The notes under the pieces were generated by a model. The model saw nothing but the letters and a program-made list of their open reading frames with translations. It ran no database searches and was not told where the DNA came from. Shown one piece after another: positions 1 through 7,790 of a stretch of 64,000 bases of DNA. The stretch lies in assembly GCA_963677825.2 (NCBI GenBank), contig CAXXEF010000001.1, positions 1,364,001 through 1,428,000 of the forward strand, written 5' to 3'. Numbering within the stretch: the stretch's first letter is position 1; each line of letters opens with the position of its first letter. Both the position numbers and the translations under genes were made by a program. Source of the DNA: Sporobacter sp963677825 (lineage in GTDB: Bacteria > Bacillota > Clostridia > Oscillospirales > Oscillospiraceae).

Positions 1-192
1 GACGCGTACGGTCATCTGCTCGCAGATGGCTTTGAGCACCATCGGACGTCGGAGATACGGTATGAGATTTTCATTCTCCTGAAAACAGCGCGTCGTAATC
101 ATCGCTGTCTCGGCGTCACTTTGGATGACGCGGTCGCGAATCAGCTGATGCATTAATTGCATCCGTTCACTTATGGGTTTGAATTGGTACAT
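1..192 (-). CDS. Glycyl-radical enzyme (pyruvate formate-lyase family), N-terminal part only
   Basis: Only the first 64 codons lie in the window; the gene runs off the left edge. The translated start (MYQFKPISERM, then RDRVIQSDAE, then a stretch ending KAICEQMTVRV) has the form typical of the N-terminus of PFL-like glycyl-radical enzymes such as glycerol/choline-lyase type proteins. These proteins open with a 'MxxFKPxSERMxxMHxxxRDRxIxxDAE' pattern. The ATG at 190-192 is preceded by AAAGGAG (203-209, reverse strand) at about 10 bases. The glycyl-radical loop, the active-site cysteine and the substrate-defining residues are outside the window, so substrate (formate, diol, choline, other) cannot be told. 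The family assignment rests on the N-terminal motif alone. Confidence 0.75.
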   Translation of the reverse strand, partial: MYQFKPISERMQLMHQLIRDRVIQSDAETAMITTRCFQENENLIPYLRRPMVLKAICEQMTVRV

Positions 193-304
193 AGGAAAGT
201 TGCTCCTTTGCAGAATAAGTAGCTACCTACCATTATATCAAGTTCGGTGACTGTTGTAAAATACAAATAGCCATTCAGTGTGAATCAATTTGCACAAAAT
301 CAAA

Positions 305-327
305 GCGCATCTTGTTGACAGATGCGC
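305..327 (-). terminator. Hairpin terminator after the sugar-transfer operon
   Basis: Perfect 8-bp stem GCGCATCT / AGATGCGC with a 7-base loop, followed on the reverse strand by a T-rich stretch (TTTGATTTTG). It lies between the ATP-grasp stop and the glycyl-radical enzyme gene and would end the leftward operon that begins near 5071. Confidence 0.6.
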
Positions 328-373
328 CTTACAATATTCATTGTGCCTAGTGCCTATGTGTGACATAAATTGC

Positions 374-1651
374 TTATTTATCGTTTAAATAAAGTGGCAT
401 TACATATTTTTGCGGATATTCCTCGTATTTAATCACAAGATTCTCCCCGGCCTGATTGAGCACCGCCAGCACCTCGAACACCTTGTTCACCCGTTCAAGC
501 ATCTGCGCAAAGCTGTCACCCTCAATAATGACGTAGCCTGCCCGCGCGGTAGCGTCGTGAATATCGCCAATGACGTAATCGGGGCCGATCGTATAGGCGA
601 CCGCCAGCACGCCGTCAAGCTTGCTAATAGCCGTTTCCGGCGTAACGGACACGACGGTGCCCGGCCGGCAGAAAAACATCTGCGTGGAAACGAACTTCCT
701 TGCCGGCGCCGCGTCAAACGCCGTCAGCGCCGATGTGTCGGCCGGTTGCCCCTCGGCCTGTCGCAGCAAAAGCCCGAGGATGTCGATGCCGCTAATGACG
801 GGGATCGTCAAATCCTCGTAGGCGCCGCCGATGCGCATGGCGATTTCGTTAACCTTTAGTCCGTCCTCGCCGATGAGATACTGGAAATACAGCGGTCCAT
901 TCTGAATATTAAATGCCTGCACGATCTGCTCCGTCAGCGCTTTAATCCGCGCGCCGTATTCCCCCAAATGCACCGACGGGTAATGATGGCATAAGCAGAT
1001 ACCGATATGGTTGGTTTCCTTAATGCTCACTCTGTCCACCACCGACAGGATCACCGCCCGACCATTAACGGCCCACCCGTTGACGGTGATTTCATCGCTC
1101 TTATAAAACGCTTCAAGCAGCACCTTGTTTTCTCTGGAATAGCGAAGGCTTTCGGCAAACTGCGCGCGAACCTCTTCAAGGCGTTCAACGCGGATAACGC
1201 CGCGCTGCCCCTGACTGTCTACCGGCTTGAGCACCGCCGGAAAACGCAGGCCCCGTACGTCTGCATCCGTGAAATCGCGGCCGATTAACCGATAATCGTT
1301 GTGCGGGATGCCATGCGCTGTAAAAATCTCTTTCATGACGCGCTTGTTGGTCACCGCCAGCGCTGTTTTGCCGTCGATATAAAATGGCAGACCCAGCGCC
1401 TCGGACGTCAGCGCCGCCGTTAAGACCGGCTGATCTGTCCCTGTCGTGACGACGCCGTCAACGCGATGGTCTATCGCTGCGCGTAAAACGCCGTCGGCGT
1501 CAAAGGTGCTGACGGGTACGTAGTGATCGGCAAACTGCCGACCGGGACAGTCTGGAAGATAATCGGCTAAAACGACGGTATGCCCGTCGCTTTTTGCTCT
1601 TTTTATCAGATTAAGCTGGCTGCTGCCGCCACCTAAAACCATCAGTCTCAT
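374..1651 (-). CDS. ATP-grasp domain ligase (CarB-like), last gene of sugar-transfer operon
   Basis: A 425-residue protein with an N-terminal Rossmann-like pre-ATP-grasp domain (about 1-110, opening MRLMVLGGGSSQL). A full ATP-grasp fold follows: PAVLKPVDSQGQRGV for the nucleotide-binding lysine and flexible loop, and a metal-binding NEIAMRIGG segment. Such stand-alone ATP-grasp enzymes join a carboxylate to an amine via an acyl-phosphate. The gene starts 1 bp after the GT2 stop, so it is co-transcribed with a GT-C transferase, a sugar aminotransferase and an ArnC-like GT2. I infer that it may acylate the amino sugar made by the aminotransferase, or an amino group on the acceptor. The exact substrates cannot be read from sequence. 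The family call is firm and the role is inference. Confidence 0.85.
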   Translation of the reverse strand: MRLMVLGGGSSQLNLIKRAKSDGHTVVLADYLPDCPGRQFADHYVPVSTFDADGVLRAAIDHRVDGVVTTGTDQPVLTAALTSEALGLPFYIDGKTALAVTNKRVMKEIFTAHGIPHNDYRLIGRDFTDADVRGLRFPAVLKPVDSQGQRGVIRVERLEEVRAQFAESLRYSRENKVLLEAFYKSDEITVNGWAVNGRAVILSVVDRVSIKETNHIGICLCHHYPSVHLGEYGARIKALTEQIVQAFNIQNGPLYFQYLIGEDGLKVNEIAMRIGGAYEDLTIPVISGIDILGLLLRQAEGQPADTSALTAFDAAPARKFVSTQMFFCRPGTVVSVTPETAISKLDGVLAVAYTIGPDYVIGDIHDATARAGYVIIEGDSFAQMLERVNKVFEVLAVLNQAGENLVIKYEEYPQKYVMPLYLNDK

Positions 1652-1652
1652 C

Positions 1653-2393
1653 TCAGTTACCCTTCACCAGCTCGTCGATGCTGTAGCAGCGCCCCTGTTT
1701 ACGAAACAACCGCCAAAATCGCCCCGGCGCGTAATATACAACCATCTGCACGAGCAGCTTTATCAGCTTGCCCGGTTTGTACGTCGACGTTACCGCCGGC
1801 TGTTGGCGCACCGCGACATTGCCGATGCGACTTGTATGCTTAAGCAGTTCCATCGACACGTAAACGAATCGCGTTTGCGCGTGCACGATTTTATCCACTG
1901 TCTGCTTGTTGATCAGGCGGAAGCTGCCAACCTTGATATCTTTTGGTTTATCCGTCATGCAGTCGAACAAGGTGTCACGCAGTTTCGAGCCGACGGCCCG
2001 AAACGCGCCTTTTGTGCCAGCAACGCTGATGCCATAGACGGCATCGTACCCTTTTTGCGCCTCGGTGTATAGCGCCATAATGTCTGCCGGATCCTGCTCC
2101 AGATCATCGTCAATGATGACCGTATAATCCTTCGCGGCGTGTTCCAGTCCGCAAAATACCGCCGTTTGCTGTCCGCTGTTTTTCTTCAGGCGGATACCGA
2201 TAATATTCTCGTCGGCGCGGCATAGCGTTTTGATCAGGCGATAGCTTTCATCGGTGCTGCAATCGTCTACCAAAACGATGCGGTATGACTGAAAACAACC
2301 CAGCACACGCGTCAACTCGCCGACGAGCCGTTCCAGTGTCGCTTCAGCATTATACACCGGCACGACGGCGCAAATCGAATGCTCGATCAGCAT
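1653..2393 (-). CDS. Family 2 glycosyltransferase, ArnC/dolichol-phosphate-mannose-synthase-like
   Basis: A 246-residue GT-A fold enzyme with PVYNAEATL near the start, LVDDCSTDES at about 41-50 and a D-D-D metal site at 95-97 (IIDDDLEQDP). These match the polyprenyl-phosphate glycosyltransferases (ArnC, DPM1), which move a sugar from a nucleotide donor to undecaprenyl phosphate. ArnC has two C-terminal membrane helices that this protein lacks; it ends in a basic, amphipathic tail (GRFWRLFRKQGR), so it is probably peripheral to the membrane. The ATG overlaps the upstream aminotransferase stop by 7 bp. Together with the aminotransferase and the GT-C protein this reproduces the ArnB-ArnC-ArnT logic. 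Confidence 0.85.
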   Translation of the reverse strand: MLIEHSICAVVPVYNAEATLERLVGELTRVLGCFQSYRIVLVDDCSTDESYRLIKTLCRADENIIGIRLKKNSGQQTAVFCGLEHAAKDYTVIIDDDLEQDPADIMALYTEAQKGYDAVYGISVAGTKGAFRAVGSKLRDTLFDCMTDKPKDIKVGSFRLINKQTVDKIVHAQTRFVYVSMELLKHTSRIGNVAVRQQPAVTSTYKPGKLIKLLVQMVVYYAPGRFWRLFRKQGRCYSIDELVKGN

Positions 2394-3496
2394 ACAGCGG
2401 CACCGATCCTTTCAGCGACGTACAGGCACTCCTCTTGCGTCAGGGACGCGTAGACCGGTAGCCGCAGCAGGCAGCCACTGACAAACTGCGTCACCGGCAG
2501 ATCTTCCGGCTTGCAGCCCAGACGCCGCCCCATAGCAGACGCGTGCAGCGGCATATAATGAAAATGCGCTTCGACACCATCGGCTTTGAGCCGTAGGCGA
2601 ACGCGCTCGCGCGCTTCGGGTGTCTCAAACAGCAGATAGAAAACGTGATGGTTATCGTGATTGTCGTCCGGCACAACCGGCAGGCTGAACCCCTGCTTGT
2701 CGCCCAGCTCCGACAGCGCCGTGCGATAATAAGTGCAAATATCGCGCTGCTTTTCAGTGATGGCGTCCACCTTGTCGAGCTGCGCGTAAAGGATGGCCGC
2801 GCTTGTGTTGGGCATGACGGTGTTCAGCCCGATCTCACGCCAAGTGTACGCCGGCACCTGCCCGGCTAAAAAGTCAGCTTTGTCGGTGCCCAGGTCATAC
2901 ACGCGCTGGATTTTATCGCCGAGCGACTCGGCTAGACGATCGCTTAGTATCAGCGCACCGCCTTGCTCGCATGAGATGTTCTTCGTGTGATGAAAGCTGA
3001 AAATTGCCGCGTCGCCGATCGCCCCCAGCGGACGGTTCTTGTACGACGCCCCGAAGGCGAGTGCCGCGTCCTCAACAAGCACAATGTCGCCGAGCACACC
3101 GCGCAGCGCCTCCATATCGACGGACGCGCCGCCGTAATGCGTTGTGACGACGGCGCACGTCTTGTCGGTTATCTTCCTTTGGACGTCCGCGATATCCAGC
3201 GTCATTGTCCGCCTGTCGATCTCGGCGAAAACCAGCTTCAGGCCGCATCGCAGTGCCGTATTGGCAACCGACGGAAACGTATACGACGGGATGATCACCT
3301 CACTGCCCGGTTTAAAGCTCAGTGCGTCAAACAACAGGTCGAACGCGCCCGAACCGCTTGACGTTAAGTAAGCGCAGCCGAAGTCCCGTTCAAGGCGTGC
3401 TTTGACCTTGGCGACATAATCCGTACCGGTGAGGGCTTGGCAAACACTGGCCGCTTCCGCGTCGTCATAATAGGTTTTTTTGAAACGGACCTGCAT
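2387..3496 (-). CDS. DegT/DnrJ/EryC1/StrS sugar aminotransferase (WecE/RffA-like)
   Basis: PLP-dependent aminotransferase of 369 residues, close to the length of E. coli WecE. Visible landmarks are EVIIPSYTFPSVANT, the PLP-pyridine aspartate in VEDAAL (D143) and the Schiff-base lysine K172 in SFHHTKN, followed by CEQGGAL where WecE has GEGGAL. WecE converts dTDP-4-keto-6-deoxyglucose to dTDP-4-amino-4,6-dideoxygalactose (Fuc4N) using glutamate. ArnB is a related UDP-Ara4N aminotransferase. A dTDP-glucose 4,6-dehydratase that would supply the WecE substrate is encoded about 10 kb away (13325-14335), favouring a dTDP-Fuc4N-type product. The ATG lies directly after the stop of the GT-C gene, with AAGGAGAG as the ribosome site. 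Confidence 0.88.
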   Translation of the reverse strand: MQVRFKKTYYDDAEAASVCQALTGTDYVAKVKARLERDFGCAYLTSSGSGAFDLLFDALSFKPGSEVIIPSYTFPSVANTALRCGLKLVFAEIDRRTMTLDIADVQRKITDKTCAVVTTHYGGASVDMEALRGVLGDIVLVEDAALAFGASYKNRPLGAIGDAAIFSFHHTKNISCEQGGALILSDRLAESLGDKIQRVYDLGTDKADFLAGQVPAYTWREIGLNTVMPNTSAAILYAQLDKVDAITEKQRDICTYYRTALSELGDKQGFSLPVVPDDNHDNHHVFYLLFETPEARERVRLRLKADGVEAHFHYMPLHASAMGRRLGCKPEDLPVTQFVSGCLLRLPVYASLTQEECLYVAERIGAAVC

Positions 3497-5020
3497 TTAA
3501 TCGCTCTCCTTCACCATGTATATTCTGACCGTCCAGTTTTCCGTATAACTTAAACCGGAAATCCGCATCGCGTACGGCGATGTAAATTCATCCATCAGAA
3601 CGCAGGACGTTTTGAAAAATCTCTGCATCTGCTCATAATACGGATAGACGTTTCCATAGAGGATGTTCCATACGGGGCGGTATTCGTAGATGTAGTCCAT
3701 CTCCTGCGGGTAGATAATATAGTGAATCTGCCGGCTTTGGATATAGTCTTCAAACGACAGCCCGTCCAGATAGGCGAGGTTGCGGTAATCGAGCAGCATC
3801 CCATTATTGAACGCATATTCGGTGTTAAGGTTGGCGAGCGTTTTGCTGCCTGCCGGTACAGTCGCCTCGATACGGCCGAGGTACTCGTCGTAATCACTAT
3901 TTCTGCCTGGGATAATCGCCAAAGCCGACTGTGTCAGCAGCGCCGCGCCTAGCACAATCCCCGCGGCGGCTGTTGCCTTGATCGGCAGACGGTCAATGAG
4001 CGCGAAAACCATCAAGTAGCACACCGGAAACACTACGATGATCGCTGGCTGTGAGTATCGCCCGATGAGCACGGCGGCGCCGAGCACCGCCGCGACCGGT
4101 ACAGCAAAGCGGAACATCTCACGCCTAAAAAAGCCGTATACGACGGATGCGATAAACGCGCCGGCAAAAATCAGCAGCTGAATACGCATCGGCGGAATAT
4201 AATACGTGCCGCTGACACCAAAATACAGCTTCTCAAAGTAATACGGCAGCGCACCTAACTTCTCCGATAACGACGCGCCCGTCCCGAGCGTCGAACCGTA
4301 GGACAAGTAGTGGCGCAAAAAACTGTGATCCATTAAGTAACTTGTGCCAATGTAGATGCCGGCAAACCCGGCCACAAGCAAAACATATCGCAGCAGATTT
4401 TTCGCTTTAAGCTGCCGGACCGAGATGAAATACACATACAGCGCGCCTGCGCACGCGGCGACCATCACCCCGTTGGGATGGACACCCAGCATCAGCCCGG
4501 CCAAACAACCTGTTACGATATCGTGCCGGCGCGTCCACGCCTGGGCGTGGCGGAACATCCAGTAAACGACGAGCACAACGCCGAACGCGATGATAATGTC
4601 CTGCCGCGCCAAATGCGATGCCGTGATAAACTGCACGTCCAGCGATACGATGACCGATGCCGCGACCGCCTTTTTCTCCGAACCGGACAGCAGTCGAATC
4701 AACCGATAAAAGCTCACCAGCGTCAAAACGCCAAAGATCAGTGAAATCAGGCGCACGGAGAATAAGCCGTAGCCAAACGCGCCGATGAACGCCATCTGGA
4801 TGGCGTTGAAAATCACGCTCATGGTGTTGGGATACGCTTTGAGCAGGTCGAAAAACGGTTCGGTTTGCGTCAAGCCGCCTTCAAGCATCGCTCTGGATAA
4901 GCCCGACAACCACGACTCGTCTGAATGCATCATTGGAAACTGCGTGAGAAACAGCAGGTTTACCGCACCATAGACTGCAAGGTAAATCCATATTGCTTTG
5001 TGCCAGTGGCTCTTTTGCAT
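3497..5020 (-). CDS. GT-C membrane glycosyltransferase (ArnT/PMT-like)
   Basis: A multi-spanning membrane protein of about 507 residues. After a short cytoplasmic end (MQKSHWHKA) comes a first helix and then the loop PMMHSDESWLSG, whose acidic DE pair matches the catalytic/metal loop between helices 1 and 2 of GT-C enzymes (PMT, ArnT). About ten further hydrophobic segments follow, then a soluble C-terminal part. I chose the ATG at 5020 because GGAG sits 7 bases upstream. A -10 like TATAAT at 5078-5083 on this strand also lies inside any longer reading (GTG at 5107, no ribosome site). An ATG at 5026 is possible but crowds the GGAG. It is the first gene of the four-gene operon; by analogy it moves a lipid-linked sugar onto an acceptor outside the membrane. 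Confidence 0.8.
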   Translation of the reverse strand: MQKSHWHKAIWIYLAVYGAVNLLFLTQFPMMHSDESWLSGLSRAMLEGGLTQTEPFFDLLKAYPNTMSVIFNAIQMAFIGAFGYGLFSVRLISLIFGVLTLVSFYRLIRLLSGSEKKAVAASVIVSLDVQFITASHLARQDIIIAFGVVLVVYWMFRHAQAWTRRHDIVTGCLAGLMLGVHPNGVMVAACAGALYVYFISVRQLKAKNLLRYVLLVAGFAGIYIGTSYLMDHSFLRHYLSYGSTLGTGASLSEKLGALPYYFEKLYFGVSGTYYIPPMRIQLLIFAGAFIASVVYGFFRREMFRFAVPVAAVLGAAVLIGRYSQPAIIVVFPVCYLMVFALIDRLPIKATAAAGIVLGAALLTQSALAIIPGRNSDYDEYLGRIEATVPAGSKTLANLNTEYAFNNGMLLDYRNLAYLDGLSFEDYIQSRQIHYIIYPQEMDYIYEYRPVWNILYGNVYPYYEQMQRFFKTSCVLMDEFTSPYAMRISGLSYTENWTVRIYMVKESD

Positions 5021-5077
5021 CCCCATACTCCAAGCGCCGCCGCGAGCGGCAATCGTTGTCTTCTGCCTTTGCGCTCC

Positions 5078-5083
5078 ATTATA
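5078..5083 (-). promoter_or_regulatory. Probable -10 box of the sugar-transfer operon
   Basis: Perfect TATAAT on the reverse strand, 58 bases upstream of the ATG at 5020. No good -35 is seen 16-18 bases before it (the best is GGTAAA). Its position argues against the longer GTG start. Confidence 0.4.
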
Positions 5084-5124
5084 TAAGCAAACACGTTTTT
5101 TTACCACTATGGCGAAGTTGAAAT

Positions 5125-5155
5125 GAGCTCCCGTACGAACGACGGGAGCTCATTA
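5125..5155 (-). terminator. Hairpin terminator after the sulfur operon
   Basis: Long inverted repeat: AATGAGCTCCCGT pairs with ACGGGAGCTCATT around a short CGAACG-type loop. It lies just after the stop of the four-domain rhodanese gene, and ATTTCAACTT follows on the reverse strand. The T-run is imperfect but the stem is strong. Confidence 0.6.
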
Positions 5156-5172
5156 TTAGATTGTGCTATATA

Positions 5173-6690
5173 CTAGTCAACAACAACGGGGAGCTCATTG
5201 GCCGTCCAGCCTTTGGCTCCGGCCATGCCGAACTGGAGCGAGATGGCGTCGTAGCCGAGCATTCTCATAACGGCGACCGTCTGGCCGGCCGTCTGGCCCG
5301 AGTAGCAGGTCACGATGATCTGCTGATCGGTCGGCAGGTCGCTAAAGCTTTCCTGCATGCCCTGACCGTACGGGATGTTGATCGCGCCCTCAACGTGTCC
5401 GGCCGCGAAGTCGTCGGTCTTACGGATATCCACAAAGGTCACTTCACCGGCTTCGACCTTTTCCAGCGCGTCGGCCGGTGAGATCTGGAAGTTGCCGTTG
5501 TCCGTAACCGACGTAAAGTACGCGGCGATATCGTTGAGCAGGAATCCGTTGAAGGTTGCACCGGCGTCCGGCAGCTCGTTGGCTGTCGTTTCGAGGTATG
5601 CCTCATAGCCCTCAACAGCCATCGCGCCGTAGTTAAAGCCCGACTTGACCGAGTACGCATCGATACCAAGCATTTTCAGCAGCGCGACCGTCTGGCCTGC
5701 TGTCTGTCCCGAGTAACAGTAGACGTACACCGGCTGGTCGGTCGGTAGCATGCTGACCTTCTCAGCCAGATCCGCGCCCCAAGATGCGAGGTAGGCGCCC
5801 TTGATGTGGCCCTCGTCGTAAACATCCTGCTGACGAATGCTCAGGATGAACGGTGACTCGCCTGCGTCAATCTTTGCAAACAGGTCTTCCCACGTGATCA
5901 TGGGGTTGGCGGTGAAGTCGGCGAAGTAGGCGGTGGCCGCCGTCGTGCGGATGTACTTCGACCAGCCGTTAGCGCCGGTCATACCGAATTTCATTGAAAT
6001 GGCGTCATAACCGAGCGCGCGCAGAATCGCTGTGGTCTGGCCGGCCGTCTGGCCTGTGTAACACGCGACGATCAGCTGTGTGTCGGTCGGCAGATCTGTA
6101 AAGCTTTCCTGCATGCCCGCGCCGTAGGGGATATTGATGGAGCCGTCGACGTGTGCCGACGCAAACGTGTCCGGCTGGCGGACATCGACGAGGACCGCAT
6201 CGCCTGCCTGCAGCTTGACATCGGCGTCTGCTGCGGCGATCTGGAAGCTGCCGTTATCGGTAACGGAGGTAAAGTATTCCTGGACGTAAGCGAGGATGTC
6301 CGCGTCAAAGCTTGCGCCGGCGTCGGGCAATTCGTTGGCCGTCGTTTCGAGGTAGGCTTCATACCCCTCGACCTTCATCGCGCCATAGTTAAAGCCCGAC
6401 TGAACCGAGTAGGCGTCAATGCCGAGCAGACGCAGCAGCGCGACTGTCTGGCCGGCCGTCTGGCCGGAGTAGCAGTAGACGTACACCGGCTGGTCGGTGG
6501 GCAGCATGGACACCTTTGAAGCTAAATCCGCGCCCCAAGACGCGAGGTAGGCTCCTTGAATGTGACCTTGATCGTAAACGTCTTGCTGGCGGATGCTGAC
6601 GATGAACAGCTCATCGCCCGCGTCAATCTTGGTAAACAAATCATCCCATTTGATGACGGGGTTCGCGGTGAAGTCGGCGAAGTAGCTTAA
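5173..6690 (-). repeat. Tandem internal duplication inside the rhodanese gene
   Basis: Two copies of about 750 bp each (roughly 5173-5930 and 5935-6690) encode near-identical rhodanese pairs. Stretches such as the one coding for the first-copy CYSGQTAGQ loop recur almost base for base, which points to a recent duplication or ongoing gene conversion. Confidence 0.75.
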
Positions 6691-6843
6691 GGCCGCGGCT
6701 TCCAGCGCGTTGTCGCTCGTGCCAGCATCGGTCGTTGCCGCAGGAGATGAACCGGAGACCGACGGATCTGTCGTTGTATTATTACAAGCAAACAGCGACA
6801 GTGTTAGGAGTAACGCCAGTAGAATTGCAGTAATTTTTTTCAT
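5173..6843 (-). CDS. Lipoprotein with four rhodanese domains
   Basis: A 556-residue exported lipoprotein with a short basic start, a hydrophobic run and lipobox LFAC (Cys20), then a T/S-rich linker and four rhodanese domains in an A-B-A'-B' order. Each keeps its active-site cysteine in a CY(S/T)GQTAGQ loop at about residues 124, 261, 376 and 513. Rhodaneses carry sulfane sulfur as a cysteine persulfide. The ATG at 6843 has AAAGGTG about 7 bases upstream, whereas the GTG at 6852 sits inside that ribosome site. The two halves (about residues 50-295 and 305-556) are close copies, with identical runs such as PTDQPVYVYCYSGQTAGQTV, so a two-domain ancestor was duplicated in tandem. It ends the sulfur operon that starts near 10641 and would act outside the membrane, feeding or receiving sulfur for the YeeE-type transporter. 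The substrate is inferred. Confidence 0.9.
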   Translation of the reverse strand: MKKITAILLALLLTLSLFACNNTTTDPSVSGSSPAATTDAGTSDNALEAAALSYFADFTANPVIKWDDLFTKIDAGDELFIVSIRQQDVYDQGHIQGAYLASWGADLASKVSMLPTDQPVYVYCYSGQTAGQTVALLRLLGIDAYSVQSGFNYGAMKVEGYEAYLETTANELPDAGASFDADILAYVQEYFTSVTDNGSFQIAAADADVKLQAGDAVLVDVRQPDTFASAHVDGSINIPYGAGMQESFTDLPTDTQLIVACYTGQTAGQTTAILRALGYDAISMKFGMTGANGWSKYIRTTAATAYFADFTANPMITWEDLFAKIDAGESPFILSIRQQDVYDEGHIKGAYLASWGADLAEKVSMLPTDQPVYVYCYSGQTAGQTVALLKMLGIDAYSVKSGFNYGAMAVEGYEAYLETTANELPDAGATFNGFLLNDIAAYFTSVTDNGNFQISPADALEKVEAGEVTFVDIRKTDDFAAGHVEGAINIPYGQGMQESFSDLPTDQQIIVTCYSGQTAGQTVAVMRMLGYDAISLQFGMAGAKGWTANELPVVVD

Positions 6844-6864
6844 ATTATTCACCTTTTATAGTTT

Positions 6865-7764
6865 TCAGGATGCGTCCTGAATGGATGGTGTTGTTGGTTG
6901 CGCCGAGACCTGCGTCGTTTCGCCGTTGTCACTGTATTCCAGCCACGCGCCGTCATACACACGCACATCCTGGTACCCGGCGTCTTTAAGCGCCGTGTAG
7001 GTTTGCGCCGCACGAACGGACGTCTTGCAGAAAACAATCAGCTTCATGTCCGGCATAATGCCTTTTCCGATATAGGTGCTTTGCAGATCCTGCGGGCTCT
7101 TGTACTGCCCGGAGGCGTAGTTATTCCAAAGATACTCGATGTGAACAGCGCCTGGGATCGTCCCTTCGGCATATTCCTCATCACTGCGCGTATCGATGAT
7201 AACGGTGTTTTCTTCCGGCGTGTTGAGCAGCAGCTTGATGTAGTCCAAACTGACGATCAGCTTCTTTTGATACTCGCCCGCCGTATACGTTGCAGCCGAC
7301 AGCACTGTGGCCTCGGCAGTCATCGCCGCGCCCTTTTCCTCAAGCGCCGTGCAGCCGCCGCTGACAACCTTAATGTTGAAGTTGCTGAACATGTTCAGTG
7401 TCCACTGGACTCTGGCTGCCTGCATATTTGCCGCGCCGTCGTAGACGAGCAACATGTCGTTTTCGGTCAAGCCTGCCGCGCTCATAACCGCTTCGACCTG
7501 CTCGGCCTCCGGCAGCATGTTGCTGTACGGCTCACTCACAGTCAGCGTGCTCATCGGCAGGTTGACAGCGCCCTCAACGTGAGAGACGGCGTAATCATCA
7601 GCCGAACGCACATCGACGAGGATTGCCGAGCCTTCCTCGGCAAGCTGCAGCGCTTGCTTGGGCGTGACGATATACTCACCCGTCTGCGCAAAATCATAGT
7701 TCGCGCATCCTGACGCTGTCAGCGCGAATACAACAATGAGTATCGCTATGACGGTTCTTTTCAA
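6865..7764 (-). CDS. Two-domain rhodanese lipoprotein (sulfurtransferase)
   Basis: About 299 residues. It starts at TTG 7764, since AGGAGGG (7771-7777) lies 6 bases upstream; the longer reading from 7821 would overlap the upstream gene and place the signal peptide internally. Lipobox ASGC follows a hydrophobic segment. The first rhodanese domain has VYDGAANMQAARV where the active cysteine would be, so it is inactive in the manner of the thiosulfate/mercaptopyruvate sulfurtransferase family. The second keeps the cysteine in IVFCKTSVRAAQT. It is an extracytoplasmic sulfurtransferase lying 21 bp upstream of the four-domain rhodanese and downstream of the thioredoxin-reductase-like gene. The substrate is unknown. 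Confidence 0.87.
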   Translation of the reverse strand: MKRTVIAILIVVFALTASGCANYDFAQTGEYIVTPKQALQLAEEGSAILVDVRSADDYAVSHVEGAVNLPMSTLTVSEPYSNMLPEAEQVEAVMSAAGLTENDMLLVYDGAANMQAARVQWTLNMFSNFNIKVVSGGCTALEEKGAAMTAEATVLSAATYTAGEYQKKLIVSLDYIKLLLNTPEENTVIIDTRSDEEYAEGTIPGAVHIEYLWNNYASGQYKSPQDLQSTYIGKGIMPDMKLIVFCKTSVRAAQTYTALKDAGYQDVRVYDGAWLEYSDNGETTQVSAQPTTPSIQDAS

Positions 7765-7790
7765 GGTCTTCCCTCCTAGCATTCGGAAAG

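Noticed and set aside
5173..6690. Repeated sequence resembling a repeat array
   Set aside because: The repeats are long (about 750 bp), coding and in frame, encoding rhodanese domains; this is a gene-internal duplication, not CRISPR.
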